Source: Caballeronia sp. NK8 (GTDB lineage Bacteria > Pseudomonadota > Gammaproteobacteria > Burkholderiales > Burkholderiaceae). From it: a stretch of DNA of 64,000 bases. Under the pieces are notes generated by a model. The model made no database searches and was not told the DNA's origin. It saw only the letters and a list, made by a program, of their open reading frames with translations. The number at the start of each line of letters is the position of its first letter. Positions within the stretch are counted from its first letter, which is position 1. Positions 35,079-45,446 of the stretch are shown piece by piece. Made by a program: the position numbers and the translations under genes. The DNA lies in assembly GCF_018408855.1 (NCBI RefSeq), contig NZ_AP024325.1, forward strand, positions 1-64,000, given 5' to 3'.

Positions 35079-36155
35079 TCAATCGAGCAAGGCGACGGAT
35101 TTGACCTGAGCCCAGACTTGCTGGCCTTTCTTGAGATCGAGCGTCTTCCTGGACCTTTCCGTTATGCGTGCGAGAAGCGGCGTCTTTCCCAAGTGGAGCT
35201 GTACGAGGACGTGACCTGCGGGATCGGTGGATACGATGTCCGTCACGACGCCCGGCAACAGATTGAGGATGCTCGTTGCAGCGGGTTTCTCCAGCGCGAG
35301 ACTGACATCGCGCGCATGCACACGACAACGCAGCCGCCGGCCGATCGCTTCCGGCCGCATGGCGACATAGACGCTTCCGCCGGCGAAATCCAGTCGCGTC
35401 AGGTGATCATCGTCATGGGCGCCGACGACCGTTTCGAGCACGACGCCGGCATCATCGGCAAAGGCTTGCGGCAGATCCGCGCGGGCCAGCGTCTCCGTCA
35501 GCGGGCCGCTGGCGACGGCCTTGCCTGCATCGAGCAACACGAGATGATCGGCCAGTCGCGCCACTTCATCCGGCGAATGGCTGACATAGATGATGGGAAT
35601 CGACAGTTCGTCGTGCAGCCGCTCGAGATAGGGAAGGATTTCCTGCTTCCGTTTGAGGTCGAGGGCGGCGAGCGGCTCGTCCATGAGCAGCAACCGGGGC
35701 GCGGTCAGCAAAGCCCGCGCGATGGCAACGCGCTGACGTTCCCCGCCTGACAGGCCAGCGGGCCGGCGCTTCAGCAGGCCGCCGATCCCGAGAAGTTCGA
35801 CGACGTCCGACGGCTTGAAGCGCCGTTCCGAATCCGGGATGCGCTTGTGGCCGAAATTCAGATTGCCATGCACGTCGAGATGTTCGAACAGGCTCGCTTC
35901 CTGGAAGACATAGCCCAGCGAGCGCCGATACGTCGGTACGAAGATGTCGCGGGCATCGTCCTGCCAGACGACATCGCCGAGTCCGATATAGCCGTTCGGA
36001 GCACGCTCGAGTCCGGCGATGGCGCGAAGCAGCGTCGTCTTTCCCGAGCCGGAATGACCGAAGAGCGCGGTGACGCCGCGATCCGGCAGTTCGAGATCGA
36101 CGTCGAGCCGGAACGCTCCCCGATCGATGCAGACCGTCGCGCGAATATGGCTCAT
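35079..36155 (-). CDS. modC: Molybdate ABC transporter ATPase
   Basis: A 358-residue ATP-binding subunit. Walker [10 protein letters not shown] (about 33), signature [10 protein letters not shown] (about 125), and Walker [13 protein letters not shown] (about 145) are intact. The C-terminal 130 residues form a MOP/TOBE-type molybdate-binding domain ([20 protein letters not shown]). It powers uptake with ModB and overlaps modB by 4 nt (ATGA). Confidence 0.93.
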   Translation of the reverse strand: MSHIRATVCIDRGAFRLDVDLELPDRGVTALFGHSGSGKTTLLRAIAGLERAPNGYIGLGDVVWQDDARDIFVPTYRRSLGYVFQEASLFEHLDVHGNLNFGHKRIPDSERRFKPSDVVELLGIGGLLKRRPAGLSGGERQRVAIARALLTAPRLLLMDEPLAALDLKRKQEILPYLERLHDELSIPIIYVSHSPDEVARLADHLVLLDAGKAVASGPLTETLARADLPQAFADDAGVVLETVVGAHDDDHLTRLDFAGGSVYVAMRPEAIGRRLRCRVHARDVSLALEKPAATSILNLLPGVVTDIVSTDPAGHVLVQLHLGKTPLLARITERSRKTLDLKKGQQVWAQVKSVALLD

Positions 36156-36832
36156 CCTGCGCGGCCTCGCACGGTCTGAGGACTCAACGTGTACAGCAGC
36201 AGCAGGACGACAAAGCTGAACAGCACCATGCATCCCGCGAGCCAGTGGCTGGCGGTGTATTCCATCGCTTCGACGTGGTCGAAAAGCTGCACCGAGACCA
36301 CGCGTGTCTTGTTCGGAATGTTGCCGCCGATCATCAGCACGACCCCGAATTCGCCGACGGTGTGAGCGAACGCCAGGATCGAGCCGGACAGGAAGCCCGG
36401 TTTGGCCAACGGAACCGCGACCGACCAGAAGGTTTCCCAAGGGCTGGCGCGAAGGGTCGCGGCGACCTCGAGCGGACGGTCACCGATTGCTTCGAACGCG
36501 CCCTGTACCGGTTGAACCATGAACGGAAACGAATAGAAAACGGATGCGATGACGAGGCCTGGAAAGGTGAAGGGCAAAACGCCGAGGCCCAACGATTCCG
36601 TCAGCTTGCCGACCGGCCCGTTCGGGCCCAGCGTCAACAGGAGATAGAAACCCAGGACCGTGGGCGGAAGCACGAGCGGCAGCGCGACCACCGCCGCGAA
36701 CGCCCCTTTGAGCCGCGAGCGCGTGCGTGCGAGCCACCAGGCAACCGGAGTGCCGAAAACGAGGAGGAGAACGGTGACGACGCTTGCCAGTTTGAGCGTC
36801 AGCAGAATGGCCGCGAAGTCGTTTGAATCCAT
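36152..36832 (-). CDS. modB: Molybdate ABC transporter permease
   Basis: A 226-residue inner-membrane permease with five or six helices. The EAA-type loop ([20 protein letters not shown]) that contacts the ATPase is intact. It is the middle gene of modABC and overlaps modC. Confidence 0.93.
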   Translation of the reverse strand: MDSNDFAAILLTLKLASVVTVLLLVFGTPVAWWLARTRSRLKGAFAAVVALPLVLPPTVLGFYLLLTLGPNGPVGKLTESLGLGVLPFTFPGLVIASVFYSFPFMVQPVQGAFEAIGDRPLEVAATLRASPWETFWSVAVPLAKPGFLSGSILAFAHTVGEFGVVLMIGGNIPNKTRVVSVQLFDHVEAMEYTASHWLAGCMVLFSFVVLLLLYTLSPQTVRGRAG

Positions 36833-36903
36833 ATGTTTTCTGGTTGCACGGGTGGCCGCAGGGGCACGAGATTATCGCGGCCACACCATTTCCGTAACCG
36901 GAT

Positions 36904-37990
<1,087 letters not shown>

Positions 37991-38788
37991 ATGACCGACG
38001 CAGCGAATCTGCAACGCCTGAAGCTCAGCATCGAAGGACACGTCGCGCGCGTGACGCTCGATCGCCCCGACGTGCGCAACGCTTTCGACGACGCGACCAT
38101 CGTCGAGCTGACCGCCGCCTTCCGCGCGCTCGACGACGACGCCAACGTGCGCGTCGTCATCCTCGCCGCGAGCGGCCCGGCCTTCTGCGCGGGCGCGGAC
38201 CTGAACTGGATGAAACGCATGGCGGGCTATTCGGAAGCGGAAAATCGCGCCGATGCGCTCGGTCTCGCGACGATGCTCAACACGATCTACGCGTGCTCGA
38301 AGCCCGTGATCGCGCGGGTGCAGGGCGACGCCTACGCGGGCGGCATGGGCCTCGTCGCGGTATGCGATATCGCGGTCGCGGCGCAGACGGCGCACTTCTG
38401 TCTCTCCGAAGCGAAGCTCGGCCTGATGCCCGCGACGATCGCGCCGTACGTGATCCGCGCAATGGGCGCGCGCGCGGCGCATCGCTATTTCGTGTCGGCG
38501 GAGCGCTTCGATGCCGCCGAAGCGCTGCGGCTCGGCTTCGTGCATGAAGCCGTCGCCGCCGATCAACTCGACGCGCGCGTCGACGCGATCGCCGCGAGTA
38601 TCGCCGCGAACAGTCCGAACGGCGTGCGCGAGTGCAAGAAGCTCGTCGCGGATTTCGCGGGCAAGGACATCGACGAATCCTTGATCGCGGAGACCGCCGA
38701 GCGCATCGCGCGCATCCGGGCATCAGACGAAGGGCGCGAGGGCGTGCGCAGTTTCCTCGAGAAGCGCAAGCCGTCCTGGCTCGGCTGA
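37991..38788 (+). CDS. Enoyl-CoA hydratase family protein, methylglutaconyl-CoA hydratase-like
   Basis: A 265-residue crotonase-fold enzyme. The oxyanion-hole segments ASGPAFCAGADLNWMKRMA (about 60-78) and QGDAYAGGMGLVAVCDIAVA (about 108-127) are intact, and an ADLNWMK signature is common in LiuC-type methylglutaconyl-CoA hydratases. However, no other leucine-degradation gene is nearby, so the exact substrate is open. It is followed 14 nt later by a GST gene. Confidence 0.85.
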   Translation: MTDAANLQRLKLSIEGHVARVTLDRPDVRNAFDDATIVELTAAFRALDDDANVRVVILAASGPAFCAGADLNWMKRMAGYSEAENRADALGLATMLNTIYACSKPVIARVQGDAYAGGMGLVAVCDIAVAAQTAHFCLSEAKLGLMPATIAPYVIRAMGARAAHRYFVSAERFDAAEALRLGFVHEAVAADQLDARVDAIAASIAANSPNGVRECKKLVADFAGKDIDESLIAETAERIARIRASDEGREGVRSFLEKRKPSWLG

Positions 38789-38802
38789 GCGGAGATACCG
38801 AC

Positions 38803-39471
38803 GTGATTACGCTGCACCATTGCGTGAGCGCGCGTTCGTTCCGGCCGCTGTGGGCGCTGGAAGAGATCGGCGTGCCGTACGAACTGAAGATGCTGCCGTT
38901 TCCGCCGCGCGTGCTCGCTCACGCGTTCAAGGAAGTGAACCCGCTCGGCACGATTCCGCTGCTGGAGGACGGCGCGCTCCTGATGACCGAATCGGCGGCG
39001 ATCTGCCAGTATCTGGCGGCGCGCCATTCGCCGGGCGTGCTCGACGTCGCGCCGCACGAAGCCGATTTCGGCCGCTATCTCAATTTCGTGCATTTCGGCG
39101 AAGCGACGCTCACCTTTCCGCAAACCCTCGTCCTGCGCTATACGCATCTGGAGCCGCCGGAGCGGCGACAGCCGCAAATCGTCGACGACTACGCGCGCTG
39201 GTTTCACGCGCGCCTGCGCACGCTCGCGCCGCTGCTGGCCGCACAGCCGTTTCTGTGCGCAGGGCGCTTCACGGCGGCAGACATTTCCGTCGGCTATGCG
39301 TTGATGCTCGCGGAGCTGATCGATCTGAACGAGCGCTTCGCGCCGTCGATCGCCGATTACTGGAGCCGCCTGCGCGAGCGCGACGGCTTCATCCGCGCGA
39401 TGCGCGCGCAGGAGGCCGCGGCGCTCGCCCAGAACGTGCCGACCATTCCCTCGCCGAAACTGCGTCCGTAG
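38803..39471 (+). CDS. Glutathione S-transferase family protein
   Basis: A 222-residue protein with the thioredoxin-like N-terminal domain (NPLGTIPLLEDG and TESAAICQYLA loop) and a helical C-terminal domain. GTG start with a GGAGATACC element upstream was chosen, since in-frame sequence further upstream belongs to the hydratase gene in another frame. The N-terminal VSARSFRPLW contains a Ser/Arg where the catalytic residue should be. Function is presumably detoxification or a dehalogenase/isomerase-like role; unknown. Confidence 0.82.
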   Translation: MITLHHCVSARSFRPLWALEEIGVPYELKMLPFPPRVLAHAFKEVNPLGTIPLLEDGALLMTESAAICQYLAARHSPGVLDVAPHEADFGRYLNFVHFGEATLTFPQTLVLRYTHLEPPERRQPQIVDDYARWFHARLRTLAPLLAAQPFLCAGRFTAADISVGYALMLAELIDLNERFAPSIADYWSRLRERDGFIRAMRAQEAAALAQNVPTIPSPKLRP

Positions 39472-39594
39472 TTACCCTCCTTCAAGTCCCCCCGTCCGTA
39501 GGGCTGTGCGAAGCGCCGCGCAGCCGTACTCTTCACATCACGCGCTGACGTTCACGCGCGCCGATTCCGAGAGATCTTCTTGACGAGGTTGGCA

Positions 39595-39777
39595 ATGGCT
39601 GTCATTTCCTGGTTCCTGTCCGTGGTTGTCGCGCTGCTTGCGACGGCCACCATCGCGATGGCGCTGCCGCGCTCCGCCTCCGACGAGTTGAGCGCCACCG
39701 CGCCGCAGTCGGTTTTCAGTATCGAGATGAATCGCGTCGACGCGATGCTCGCGTCCTGCGTGCCGAAGGGCGATTGA
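39595..39777 (+). CDS. Small single-helix membrane or exported protein
   Basis: 60 residues: a hydrophobic N-terminal helix (MAVISWFLSVVVALLATATI) followed by a short polar tail with one cysteine. ATG is preceded by GAGG. It might be a genuine micro-membrane protein or a signal-peptide-only peptide; no homologue was recognised. Confidence 0.45.
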   Translation: MAVISWFLSVVVALLATATIAMALPRSASDELSATAPQSVFSIEMNRVDAMLASCVPKGD

Positions 39778-40086
39778 GTCCGGCGGCGCGCACGGGGCGC
39801 ATTGTCGGGCGTCGGATGTAAGTGTTGTCGAATCAATGCGTTGCAGTAGTACCCAGAACGATATCCACAGCCTTGTGCACGGAAACTGTGGAAAAGTCCG
39901 CGGCTCGCAATGCACGAGCCTGCGAAGAAACCCCAAGCCTTGCGCGCGGGGCGCGTCGGGAGACCAACCCAAACGACAAGACCGAAGCTCCGTGCGGATG
40001 CCGTGCCTCGACGGGGAGGCGAATTCCGTTATATTCGAGCGCTGATGCGCGCCCGACGGGCCGCACCGCACGGAGACCTTCGACGG
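39778..40086. other. Intergenic segment without a gene
   Basis: 309 bp. It contains the second copy of the 36-bp dispersed element (39860-39895). An upstream in-frame extension of the DUF1016 gene is possible but has basic, non-family sequence. Confidence 0.5.
39860..39895 (-). repeat. 36-bp dispersed element, copy 2
   Basis: Inverted relative to copy 1 (6624-6659) and 33 of 36 positions identical. It begins GATATCCACAGCCTTGTGCA on the plus strand, with a DnaA-box-like end at each side. Confidence 0.75.
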
Positions 40087-41241
40087 ATGAGCAAACACGA
40101 GATCGCCGCAGACGACTACGACGAATTCCGCTCGGGCATCGTGGATGTGCTCGAGAGCGCGCGGCGCGCCGCCGCACGGAGCGTCAATGCGATCATGACG
40201 GCGTCGTATTGGGAAATCGGGCGACGGATTGTCGAATCGGAGCAGGGCGGTGCGCATCGGGCGGTCTACGGGGACACGCTGATCGCGCGGCTGGCCAGCG
40301 ATCTCACGAGCCGTTTCGGCAGGGGATTCGGCAAGGCGAACCTCGCCAATATGCGCGCGTTCTATCAGCAATGGCCGCAAGAAGCGATTTTCCAGACAGC
40401 GTCTGGAAAATCCCCGATGGCTTCGCCAATACTCCAGACGGCGTCTGGAGAATCCGCACCCTCCTTGCCGTCCGCTAGCGCCGACGTACGACTGGCGTCA
40501 CTCGCCGCCCGCTTCGCGCTGCCGTGGTCGGCATACGTGCGTCTGCTCTCCGTAAAGAGCGACGCGGCGCGCACTTTCTATGAAACCGAAGCGTTACGCG
40601 AAGGCTGGTCGGTCCGTCAGCTCGACCGGCAAGTGAACAGCCAGCTCTATGAGCGTCTTGCGTTGTCGCGCAACAAGGCCGCGCTGCTGGAAAAGGCCGC
40701 CGAGCATGCTCCCGACGATGCGATCACGCCCGAGCAAGCGATCAAGGACCCGTTCGTCCTCGAATTCCTCGACATCAAGGACGAATATTCCGAATCGGAT
40801 CTGGAGGAAGCGCTGATCCGGCGCCTCGCGGATTTTCTGCTGGAACTCGGCGACGACTTCGCGTTCATCGGACGACAGAGACGGTTGCGCATCGACGACA
40901 CCTGGTTTCGCGTCGATCTGCTGTTTTTCCATCGACGGCTGAAGTGCCTGGTTGTCGTCGATCTGAAAGTCGGCCGGTTCAGCTACGCGGACGCAGGTCA
41001 GATGCATCTCTATCTGAATTACGCGCGCGAGCACTGGATGAAGCCGGGCGAAAACCCGCCGGTCGGGCTGATTCTGTGCGCGGGAAAGGGCAGCGCGGAG
41101 GCGCGCTATGCGCTCGACAATCTGCCGAACAAGATTCTGGCGGCCGAATATCAGACCGTGCTCCCCGACGAGCGGCTGATCGCGGACGAACTGGAACGAT
41201 CGCGCAAGGCGCTGGATGCGCGGCGCGGCAACGCCGGCTAA
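40087..41241 (+). CDS. DUF1016 (YhcG-like) PD-(D/E)XK nuclease-family protein
   Basis: A 384-residue protein of the YhcG/DUF1016 family. The N-terminal half matches the DUF1016_N region (SYWEIGRRIVESEQGG, FGRGFGKANLANMRAFYQQW). A short repetitive insert follows (about 105-130). The C-terminal nuclease-like domain (FAFIGRQRRLRI, RVDLLFFHRRLKCLVVVDLK) has the Asp...DxK arrangement. Such proteins occur beside type I restriction systems and toxin genes, but no hsd genes are here, so it is an orphan. GGAGACC lies 10 nt upstream of the ATG. Confidence 0.88.
   Translation: MSKHEIAADDYDEFRSGIVDVLESARRAAARSVNAIMTASYWEIGRRIVESEQGGAHRAVYGDTLIARLASDLTSRFGRGFGKANLANMRAFYQQWPQEAIFQTASGKSPMASPILQTASGESAPSLPSASADVRLASLAARFALPWSAYVRLLSVKSDAARTFYETEALREGWSVRQLDRQVNSQLYERLALSRNKAALLEKAAEHAPDDAITPEQAIKDPFVLEFLDIKDEYSESDLEEALIRRLADFLLELGDDFAFIGRQRRLRIDDTWFRVDLLFFHRRLKCLVVVDLKVGRFSYADAGQMHLYLNYAREHWMKPGENPPVGLILCAGKGSAEARYALDNLPNKILAAEYQTVLPDERLIADELERSRKALDARRGNAG
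40388..40450 (+). repeat. Two in-frame palindromes inside the DUF1016 gene
   Basis: Palindrome A (40388-40410) has 10-bp arms TTTTCCAGAC/GTCTGGAAAA around AGC. Palindrome B (40432-40450) has 8-bp arms CTCCAGAC/GTCTGGAG around GGC. The two lie 42 nt apart, so they keep the frame and encode the repeated peptide QTASGKSP/QTASGESA. Confidence 0.8.
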
Positions 41242-41250
41242 TGCAGGGGC

Positions 41251-41281
41251 AAAAAAAAGCCCGCTTCAGATGAGCGGGCTT
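41251..41281 (-). terminator. Terminator for the cytochrome c/dehydrogenase operon
   Basis: Arms AAGCCCGCT (41257-41265) and AGCGGGCTT (41273-41281) pair over a 7-nt loop. Read on the minus strand they are followed by a run of eight T. It lies about 140 nt beyond the cytochrome c stop. Confidence 0.8.
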
Positions 41282-41422
41282 GAATCCACATCGGTTGAGA
41301 CATGGAGGAGACAGGTGTAAGTATAAACCCTTAAGTCTCCACGTCAACACCTAAAACAAAAAAAATCGCAATCGGGTTTGTACCGCAGCAAATTTGCAAC
41401 ATATTTACAACATTGGTCGCGG

Positions 41423-41740
41423 TCACTGCTTGCCGAGGCTGTGGTAATACGCCGCCAGATTGGCGATGTCCGCGTCCGACAAAGTTTTCGCCATCATCGA
41501 CATCATCTCGTTCTTGCGCTCGCCCGAGCGGAAATCGTTGAGCGCCTTCACGAGATATTCTTCCGTCTGACCGGCGAGATTGGGCGCTTCGGGCAGTTTC
41601 GACATGCCATCGATGCCGTGACACGCCGCGCATTGCGCCACTTTCGCGCGCCCGGCCTTGATGTCGCCCGCGCCGAACGACGCGTGCGACACCGCCGCCA
41701 GAACGCTGGCCAGCACCGCCGCCGTCAGCGCTTGCTTCAT
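41423..41740 (-). CDS. Periplasmic class I cytochrome c
   Basis: 105 residues. A signal peptide ([20 protein letters not shown]) is followed by a single haem motif CAACH (about residue 38) and a distal Met within [11 protein letters not shown]. It should carry electrons in the periplasm. It overlaps the upstream sorbosone-dehydrogenase-like gene by 4 nt, so it is probably its electron acceptor. Confidence 0.92.
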   Translation of the reverse strand: MKQALTAAVLASVLAAVSHASFGAGDIKAGRAKVAQCAACHGIDGMSKLPEAPNLAGQTEEYLVKALNDFRSGERKNEMMSMMAKTLSDADIANLAAYYHSLGKQ

Positions 41741-43005
41741 TTGGCCCCCGTGTAGGAAATGCGATAGATCGCGCCCGCGTAGTCGTCGGAGACGAGGAGC
41801 GAACCGTCCTGCAGTACCTGCACGTCGACGGGGCGGCCCATGTATTCACCGTTCGACGTGAGCCAGCCTTCCGCGAAGACTTCCGCCTCGCCTGCGGTGC
41901 CGTCGTCCTTGATCGGGATGTACATGATGCGCGCGCCGATCGGCGTCGTGCGATTCCACGAACCATGCTCCGCATCGAAGATGCCGCCCTGATATTTCTG
42001 CGGGAACATCTTGCCGTTGTAGAACGACATGCCGAGGTCGGCGGCGTGCGCGGCGAATTCGACCTGCGGGAACACGACGCCCGCCGGCGGATTCTGATCC
42101 TTGTAGTCGACGGTGCGGACCTTGCCACCGCCGTACCACGGGAAGCCGAAGTTCTCGCCGGCTTTCGTCGCGTGATTCAGCTCGCCGGGCGGAATGTCGT
42201 CGCCCATGCCATCGACCTGGTTATCCGTAAACCAGAGCGTCTTGTCCTTCGGATTGAAATCGAGGCCGACCGAATTGCGCACGCCGTGTGCATAGACTTC
42301 GCGGTTCTTGCCGTCCTGATCCATGCGGATGATGCCGGCGAGTCCGTTCTTGTCGAGATCGGCGAGCTTGTCCTTCGGCGGCACGTTCCAAGGCTGGCCG
42401 AGCGCAATGTACAGCTTCTTGTCCGGTCCGACGCGGCAAGCGCGCGCGCCGTGGTTGAAGCTCTCGAACGCGGCCGGAATGAGCTTGCCCTGCGGCACGA
42501 CGACCGCCGCCGCCACGTCCGGGCCGCCTTCACCGAAGAACTGCGCGGCAGGGAAGCCCAGCACGCGATTCTGCTCGACGACATACAGCACGCCGTCGGG
42601 CGAGAAACACACGCCATTGGGCACTTTGAACGTCACCGACGACGCGAACTGCACGACGTCGCTCGCGACGCGCTGCTTGGTGCGATCGGTCACCTGCCAC
42701 ACGCGATTCTTGCGCGTGCCGACGAACACGACGCCCGTCGATGGCTCGATCGCCATGTGCCGCGCCTCCGGCACGACCGCGTACAACTCGATCTTGAAGC
42801 CCGGCGGCAGCTTGATCTGTTCGAGGTTCTTGCGCAGCGCGTCGGCGGTCGGTCCGGCTTGCGGGATCTTTTCCGCCGGTACGGCGTTGCCGGTCTGACG
42901 AAAATTGGAAAGCGTATTGACATTGTCCTGCGCCGCGTTCGCATACGGCAGGCAGGCGAACATCGCACCGACGGCCAACGGCAAAAGCTTGAGCGTTGCG
43001 TTCAT
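41737..43005 (-). CDS. Periplasmic glucose/sorbosone dehydrogenase-like beta-propeller
   Basis: A 422-residue exported protein: a Sec signal peptide ([20 protein letters not shown], cleavage near ANA-AQ) precedes a six-bladed propeller of the sorbosone dehydrogenase family. Conserved blocks include [48 protein letters not shown] and EHGSWNR, which in relatives shape the PQQ/Ca pocket. Its 4-nt overlap with a cytochrome c gene indicates that it oxidises a sugar-like substrate and passes electrons to the cytochrome. PQQ use is inferred. A CAACAGGAGACAAACC stretch precedes the start. Confidence 0.88.
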   Translation of the reverse strand: MNATLKLLPLAVGAMFACLPYANAAQDNVNTLSNFRQTGNAVPAEKIPQAGPTADALRKNLEQIKLPPGFKIELYAVVPEARHMAIEPSTGVVFVGTRKNRVWQVTDRTKQRVASDVVQFASSVTFKVPNGVCFSPDGVLYVVEQNRVLGFPAAQFFGEGGPDVAAAVVVPQGKLIPAAFESFNHGARACRVGPDKKLYIALGQPWNVPPKDKLADLDKNGLAGIIRMDQDGKNREVYAHGVRNSVGLDFNPKDKTLWFTDNQVDGMGDDIPPGELNHATKAGENFGFPWYGGGKVRTVDYKDQNPPAGVVFPQVEFAAHAADLGMSFYNGKMFPQKYQGGIFDAEHGSWNRTTPIGARIMYIPIKDDGTAGEAEVFAEGWLTSNGEYMGRPVDVQVLQDGSLLVSDDYAGAIYRISYTGAK

Positions 43006-43252
43006 CTGGTTTGTCTCCTGTTGTTATCGACCGGAGCGCGCGCGTGGGCGCGTCCGATCCCATGCAAAGCAAGATTGCTCTTCGGAAATTGCACTGAACA
43101 ACACACGACTACTTTCGCCGAAGCGCACGGCCCGGAAAGCAACCGGCGTGAACGCCACGACGCTGCCTGCAGTCAACAATCTTAGGATAGAAAACGCTTT
43201 TGTAAGCAGTGGATGACTAACTTTCGCGGCCGCGCATCCGTTCGTGCGGCAT

Positions 43253-44011
43253 CTATTTCCGCCCGTCGAAGAGAAACACGTTCGAGCGGTCCGGGCTAGG
43301 CAACGCGACCAGGAGGCGCGGGCCGTCGAGCACGGCGTTACCGGTCACGGTGGCGTCGGGAATCGGGCACGGCGCGGGGCCGAACGTCACCGAAACGTCG
43401 TACGCGTTCGCGCCTTCGTGCGGCGCCACTGTGCCCTTGAAGATGCAGCCGGATGTCGTTGTGCCGGCCAGATAGCCGTCGCCGGCGACGGTGATGCGCG
43501 TCTGCGTCGTGCCGCCGAGCGCCATGCCGCGCCCGCTGTAGAGGCCGCCCGCATTGGCGCGGCTCGGCGCGATATCGAGCATCGGCGCGGCGTTGCCGGA
43601 AAACGCGAGGCCCGCGCTGCCGTCCTTGTTCGCGACGGTTGCATCGACGGCGGGCGCCTGCGCGAAGTTCGCGCTGAACGCGGCGGGCGACGCAGGCGCC
43701 TTGCCCACGCGATAGTCGAACGCCGAATTGCTGGTGAAGCGCCCGTCGCCCGACTGCGCCCCATTGGTCGCGACCGCGACGCCTGCGAGACCCGTGCCGC
43801 CCGCGCCTCCATAGAAAAGATACGCGGTGCCGTTGAAGAGCATCAACAGCGTGGCTTCGGCCGTGCTGCCTTTGAGTGAGCCTTTATAGACGCCGCCGGA
43901 AGGCAGGGTCGTGGTGGTGGCGCCGGGTGGCGGGGCGGAATTGGAGCCGTCGGTGGAACACGCAGCGAGAGCGACGGCGCAAACCACGATGGGAATCGCG
44001 TTTCTTGTCAT
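43253..44011 (-). CDS. Hypothetical lipoprotein
   Basis: A 252-residue protein with a lipobox (VALAAC, about residue 18) and a Ser/Thr/Pro-rich tether (STDGSNSAPPPGATTTTLPS). The mature part is Gly/Ala-rich and predicted all-beta. It resembles uncharacterised Burkholderia lipoproteins of the same build. No partner gene was identified. Confidence 0.7.
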   Translation of the reverse strand: MTRNAIPIVVCAVALAACSTDGSNSAPPPGATTTTLPSGGVYKGSLKGSTAEATLLMLFNGTAYLFYGGAGGTGLAGVAVATNGAQSGDGRFTSNSAFDYRVGKAPASPAAFSANFAQAPAVDATVANKDGSAGLAFSGNAAPMLDIAPSRANAGGLYSGRGMALGGTTQTRITVAGDGYLAGTTTSGCIFKGTVAPHEGANAYDVSVTFGPAPCPIPDATVTGNAVLDGPRLLVALPSPDRSNVFLFDGRK

Positions 44012-44190
44012 TCAGGACTCCGGTCGCGAGCGATGAGAGTTCTGTATAAGCGCTTCAATCATGCAGGTCAAGCACGCCGCGCGTCCTCATTCACGCCTCA
44101 TTCAGCGTCTTTACGATGCTTTTCATGGCGCCGCGATACACGAAACGCGGGCCGATTCCAACAAGACATCGTCCGATCTGAGGAGAAAAA

Positions 44191-44667
44191 ATGAACAAGT
44201 CGACTATCGCGGTCTGCGCACTGGCCGTCGCCTGCACAGTGGGAATGAGCGGGTGCGCGTCGATGGGCAGTTCCGCCGACGTCTACAACAGCATGCAGAC
44301 CCAGCACGAAGAGACCGTCCGCATGGCGACCGTCGAGAGCGTGCGCGGCGTGACGATCGAGAACAACAACGGGCAGTCGAGCCCGTTGGGCGCGCTCGGC
44401 GGCGGCCTGCTCGGCGCGGTTGCGGGCAGCGCGGTCGGGCGCGGGCACGGCTCGCTGCTCGCCGGTGTGATCGGCGGCATTGCGGGCGCGGTCGCGGGCG
44501 ATCAGGTCCAGGATCATCTCGAACGGCAGAAGGGCCTCGAAATCACCGTGCGCCTCGACAATGGCGATCTGCGCGCAATCACTCAAGCCGCCGATGGTCA
44601 GATGTTCTACGCCGGCCAGCGCGTGCGTCTGCTGTCGAGCGGCGGTATCACGCGGGTAACGGCCTGA
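44191..44667 (+). CDS. Glycine-zipper 2TM lipoprotein, SlyB/Pcp type
   Basis: A 158-residue outer-membrane lipoprotein. The lipobox is MSGC (about residue 21). The central glycine-zipper hairpin (LGGGLLGAVAGSAVGRGHGS, then LLAGVIGGIAGAVAGDQ) is typical of the SlyB/17-kDa antigen family, and a C-terminal beta sandwich (ITVRLDNGDLRAITQAADGQ) follows. It is likely to stabilise the outer membrane under stress. The ATG follows a strong GAGGAGAAAAA element. Confidence 0.9.
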   Translation: MNKSTIAVCALAVACTVGMSGCASMGSSADVYNSMQTQHEETVRMATVESVRGVTIENNNGQSSPLGALGGGLLGAVAGSAVGRGHGSLLAGVIGGIAGAVAGDQVQDHLERQKGLEITVRLDNGDLRAITQAADGQMFYAGQRVRLLSSGGITRVTA

Positions 44668-44750
44668 AGGCACTTCGCCGCGACGCTCGGCGATGAGCGT
44701 CGCGCAGCGCTTCGGCGCGTCGATGATGCGTAGTTTCGCGGCAGGCGGCG

Positions 44751-45152
44751 CTAGTCCCGACGATAAATCGATGCCCGCACGCCGCTCTTCGCCCGCCCCC
44801 AGATTTCCTCGTCCGTAAGCGTCGTCTCGATCAGTTCGACGGGCGCTTCGCCGTCTCGAATGACCGCGACGCGAAAGCCATCGATCGGTACGTAAGGGCC
44901 GAGCAGAACTGTCCTGCCTTCGATCGCCTTCGCCAGATCGCTTACCTTGAACGCCGCGTGCGGCGCCACGCGCATCAGCTCGGGCAGCGAGCTGCCTTCC
45001 TCGAAGCGGTGATACTGCACGCGCATGAGTCCGCACTCGGCATCGCTCGTATACATGCGGAACTGCGCGCTGTAGCGTTCGCCTTCGCGTGGCTCGTGCG
45101 TCGGGATGCCCATGTGATGGAACTCGAAGGTGACGCCGTCTCGTGTGAACAT
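44751..45152 (-). CDS. VOC-like hypothetical protein
   Basis: A 133-residue soluble protein with a glyoxalase/VOC-like pattern (FEFHHMGIPTHEPREGERY at the N-terminus, then RVQYHRFEEGSSLPEL and VAPHAAFKVSDLAKAIEGR, and a C-terminal VELIETT strand). Two metal-ligand-like residues, His and Glu, can be seen but the assignment is by impression. The start MFTRDGVTF is preceded by TGGAGCAC. It lies 23 nt after a micro-gene and may be co-transcribed with it. Confidence 0.65.
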   Translation of the reverse strand: MFTRDGVTFEFHHMGIPTHEPREGERYSAQFRMYTSDAECGLMRVQYHRFEEGSSLPELMRVAPHAAFKVSDLAKAIEGRTVLLGPYVPIDGFRVAVIRDGEAPVELIETTLTDEEIWGRAKSGVRASIYRRD

Positions 45153-45175
45153 CGGGTGCTCCAGCGGTGTTCGGT

Positions 45176-45343
45176 TCAGTATGCGCCGGCCATCGGCAGG
45201 AGCAGATAGGGCAGGAGGTCTTCGTAGCGCATCGGTTCGGGCGAGGCGGTTGCGTCGGCGGTCGCGCTTTCGGGCGTTGCGGCGCGCTCCGTGCCCCCGG
45301 CGATCAGCGATGCGGCGGCGATGGGCGTCGGTTCGATCTTCAT
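45176..45343 (-). CDS. Micro-gene encoding a 55-residue peptide
   Basis: A 55-residue open frame begins with ATG directly behind GGAGGGAAAG, the best ribosome binding site in the area. It reads MKIEPTPIAAASLIAGGTER and ends MRYEDLLPYLLLPMAGAY. Central residues are Ala/Thr/Pro-rich and the C-terminus is amphipathic or hydrophobic. It precedes the VOC-like gene by 23 nt on the same strand. No homologue was recognised, so the function is unknown. Confidence 0.6.
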   Translation of the reverse strand: MKIEPTPIAAASLIAGGTERAATPESATADATASPEPMRYEDLLPYLLLPMAGAY

Positions 45344-45446
45344 CTTTCCCTCCTCTCGTACAGCGTGTGAGGGAAGTCTGATCGGGGAAAATTAGCCGAT
45401 CGTGAGGACGCGTTTCAGCGGCCAGCCGCGCACGAAACATCCTGAA

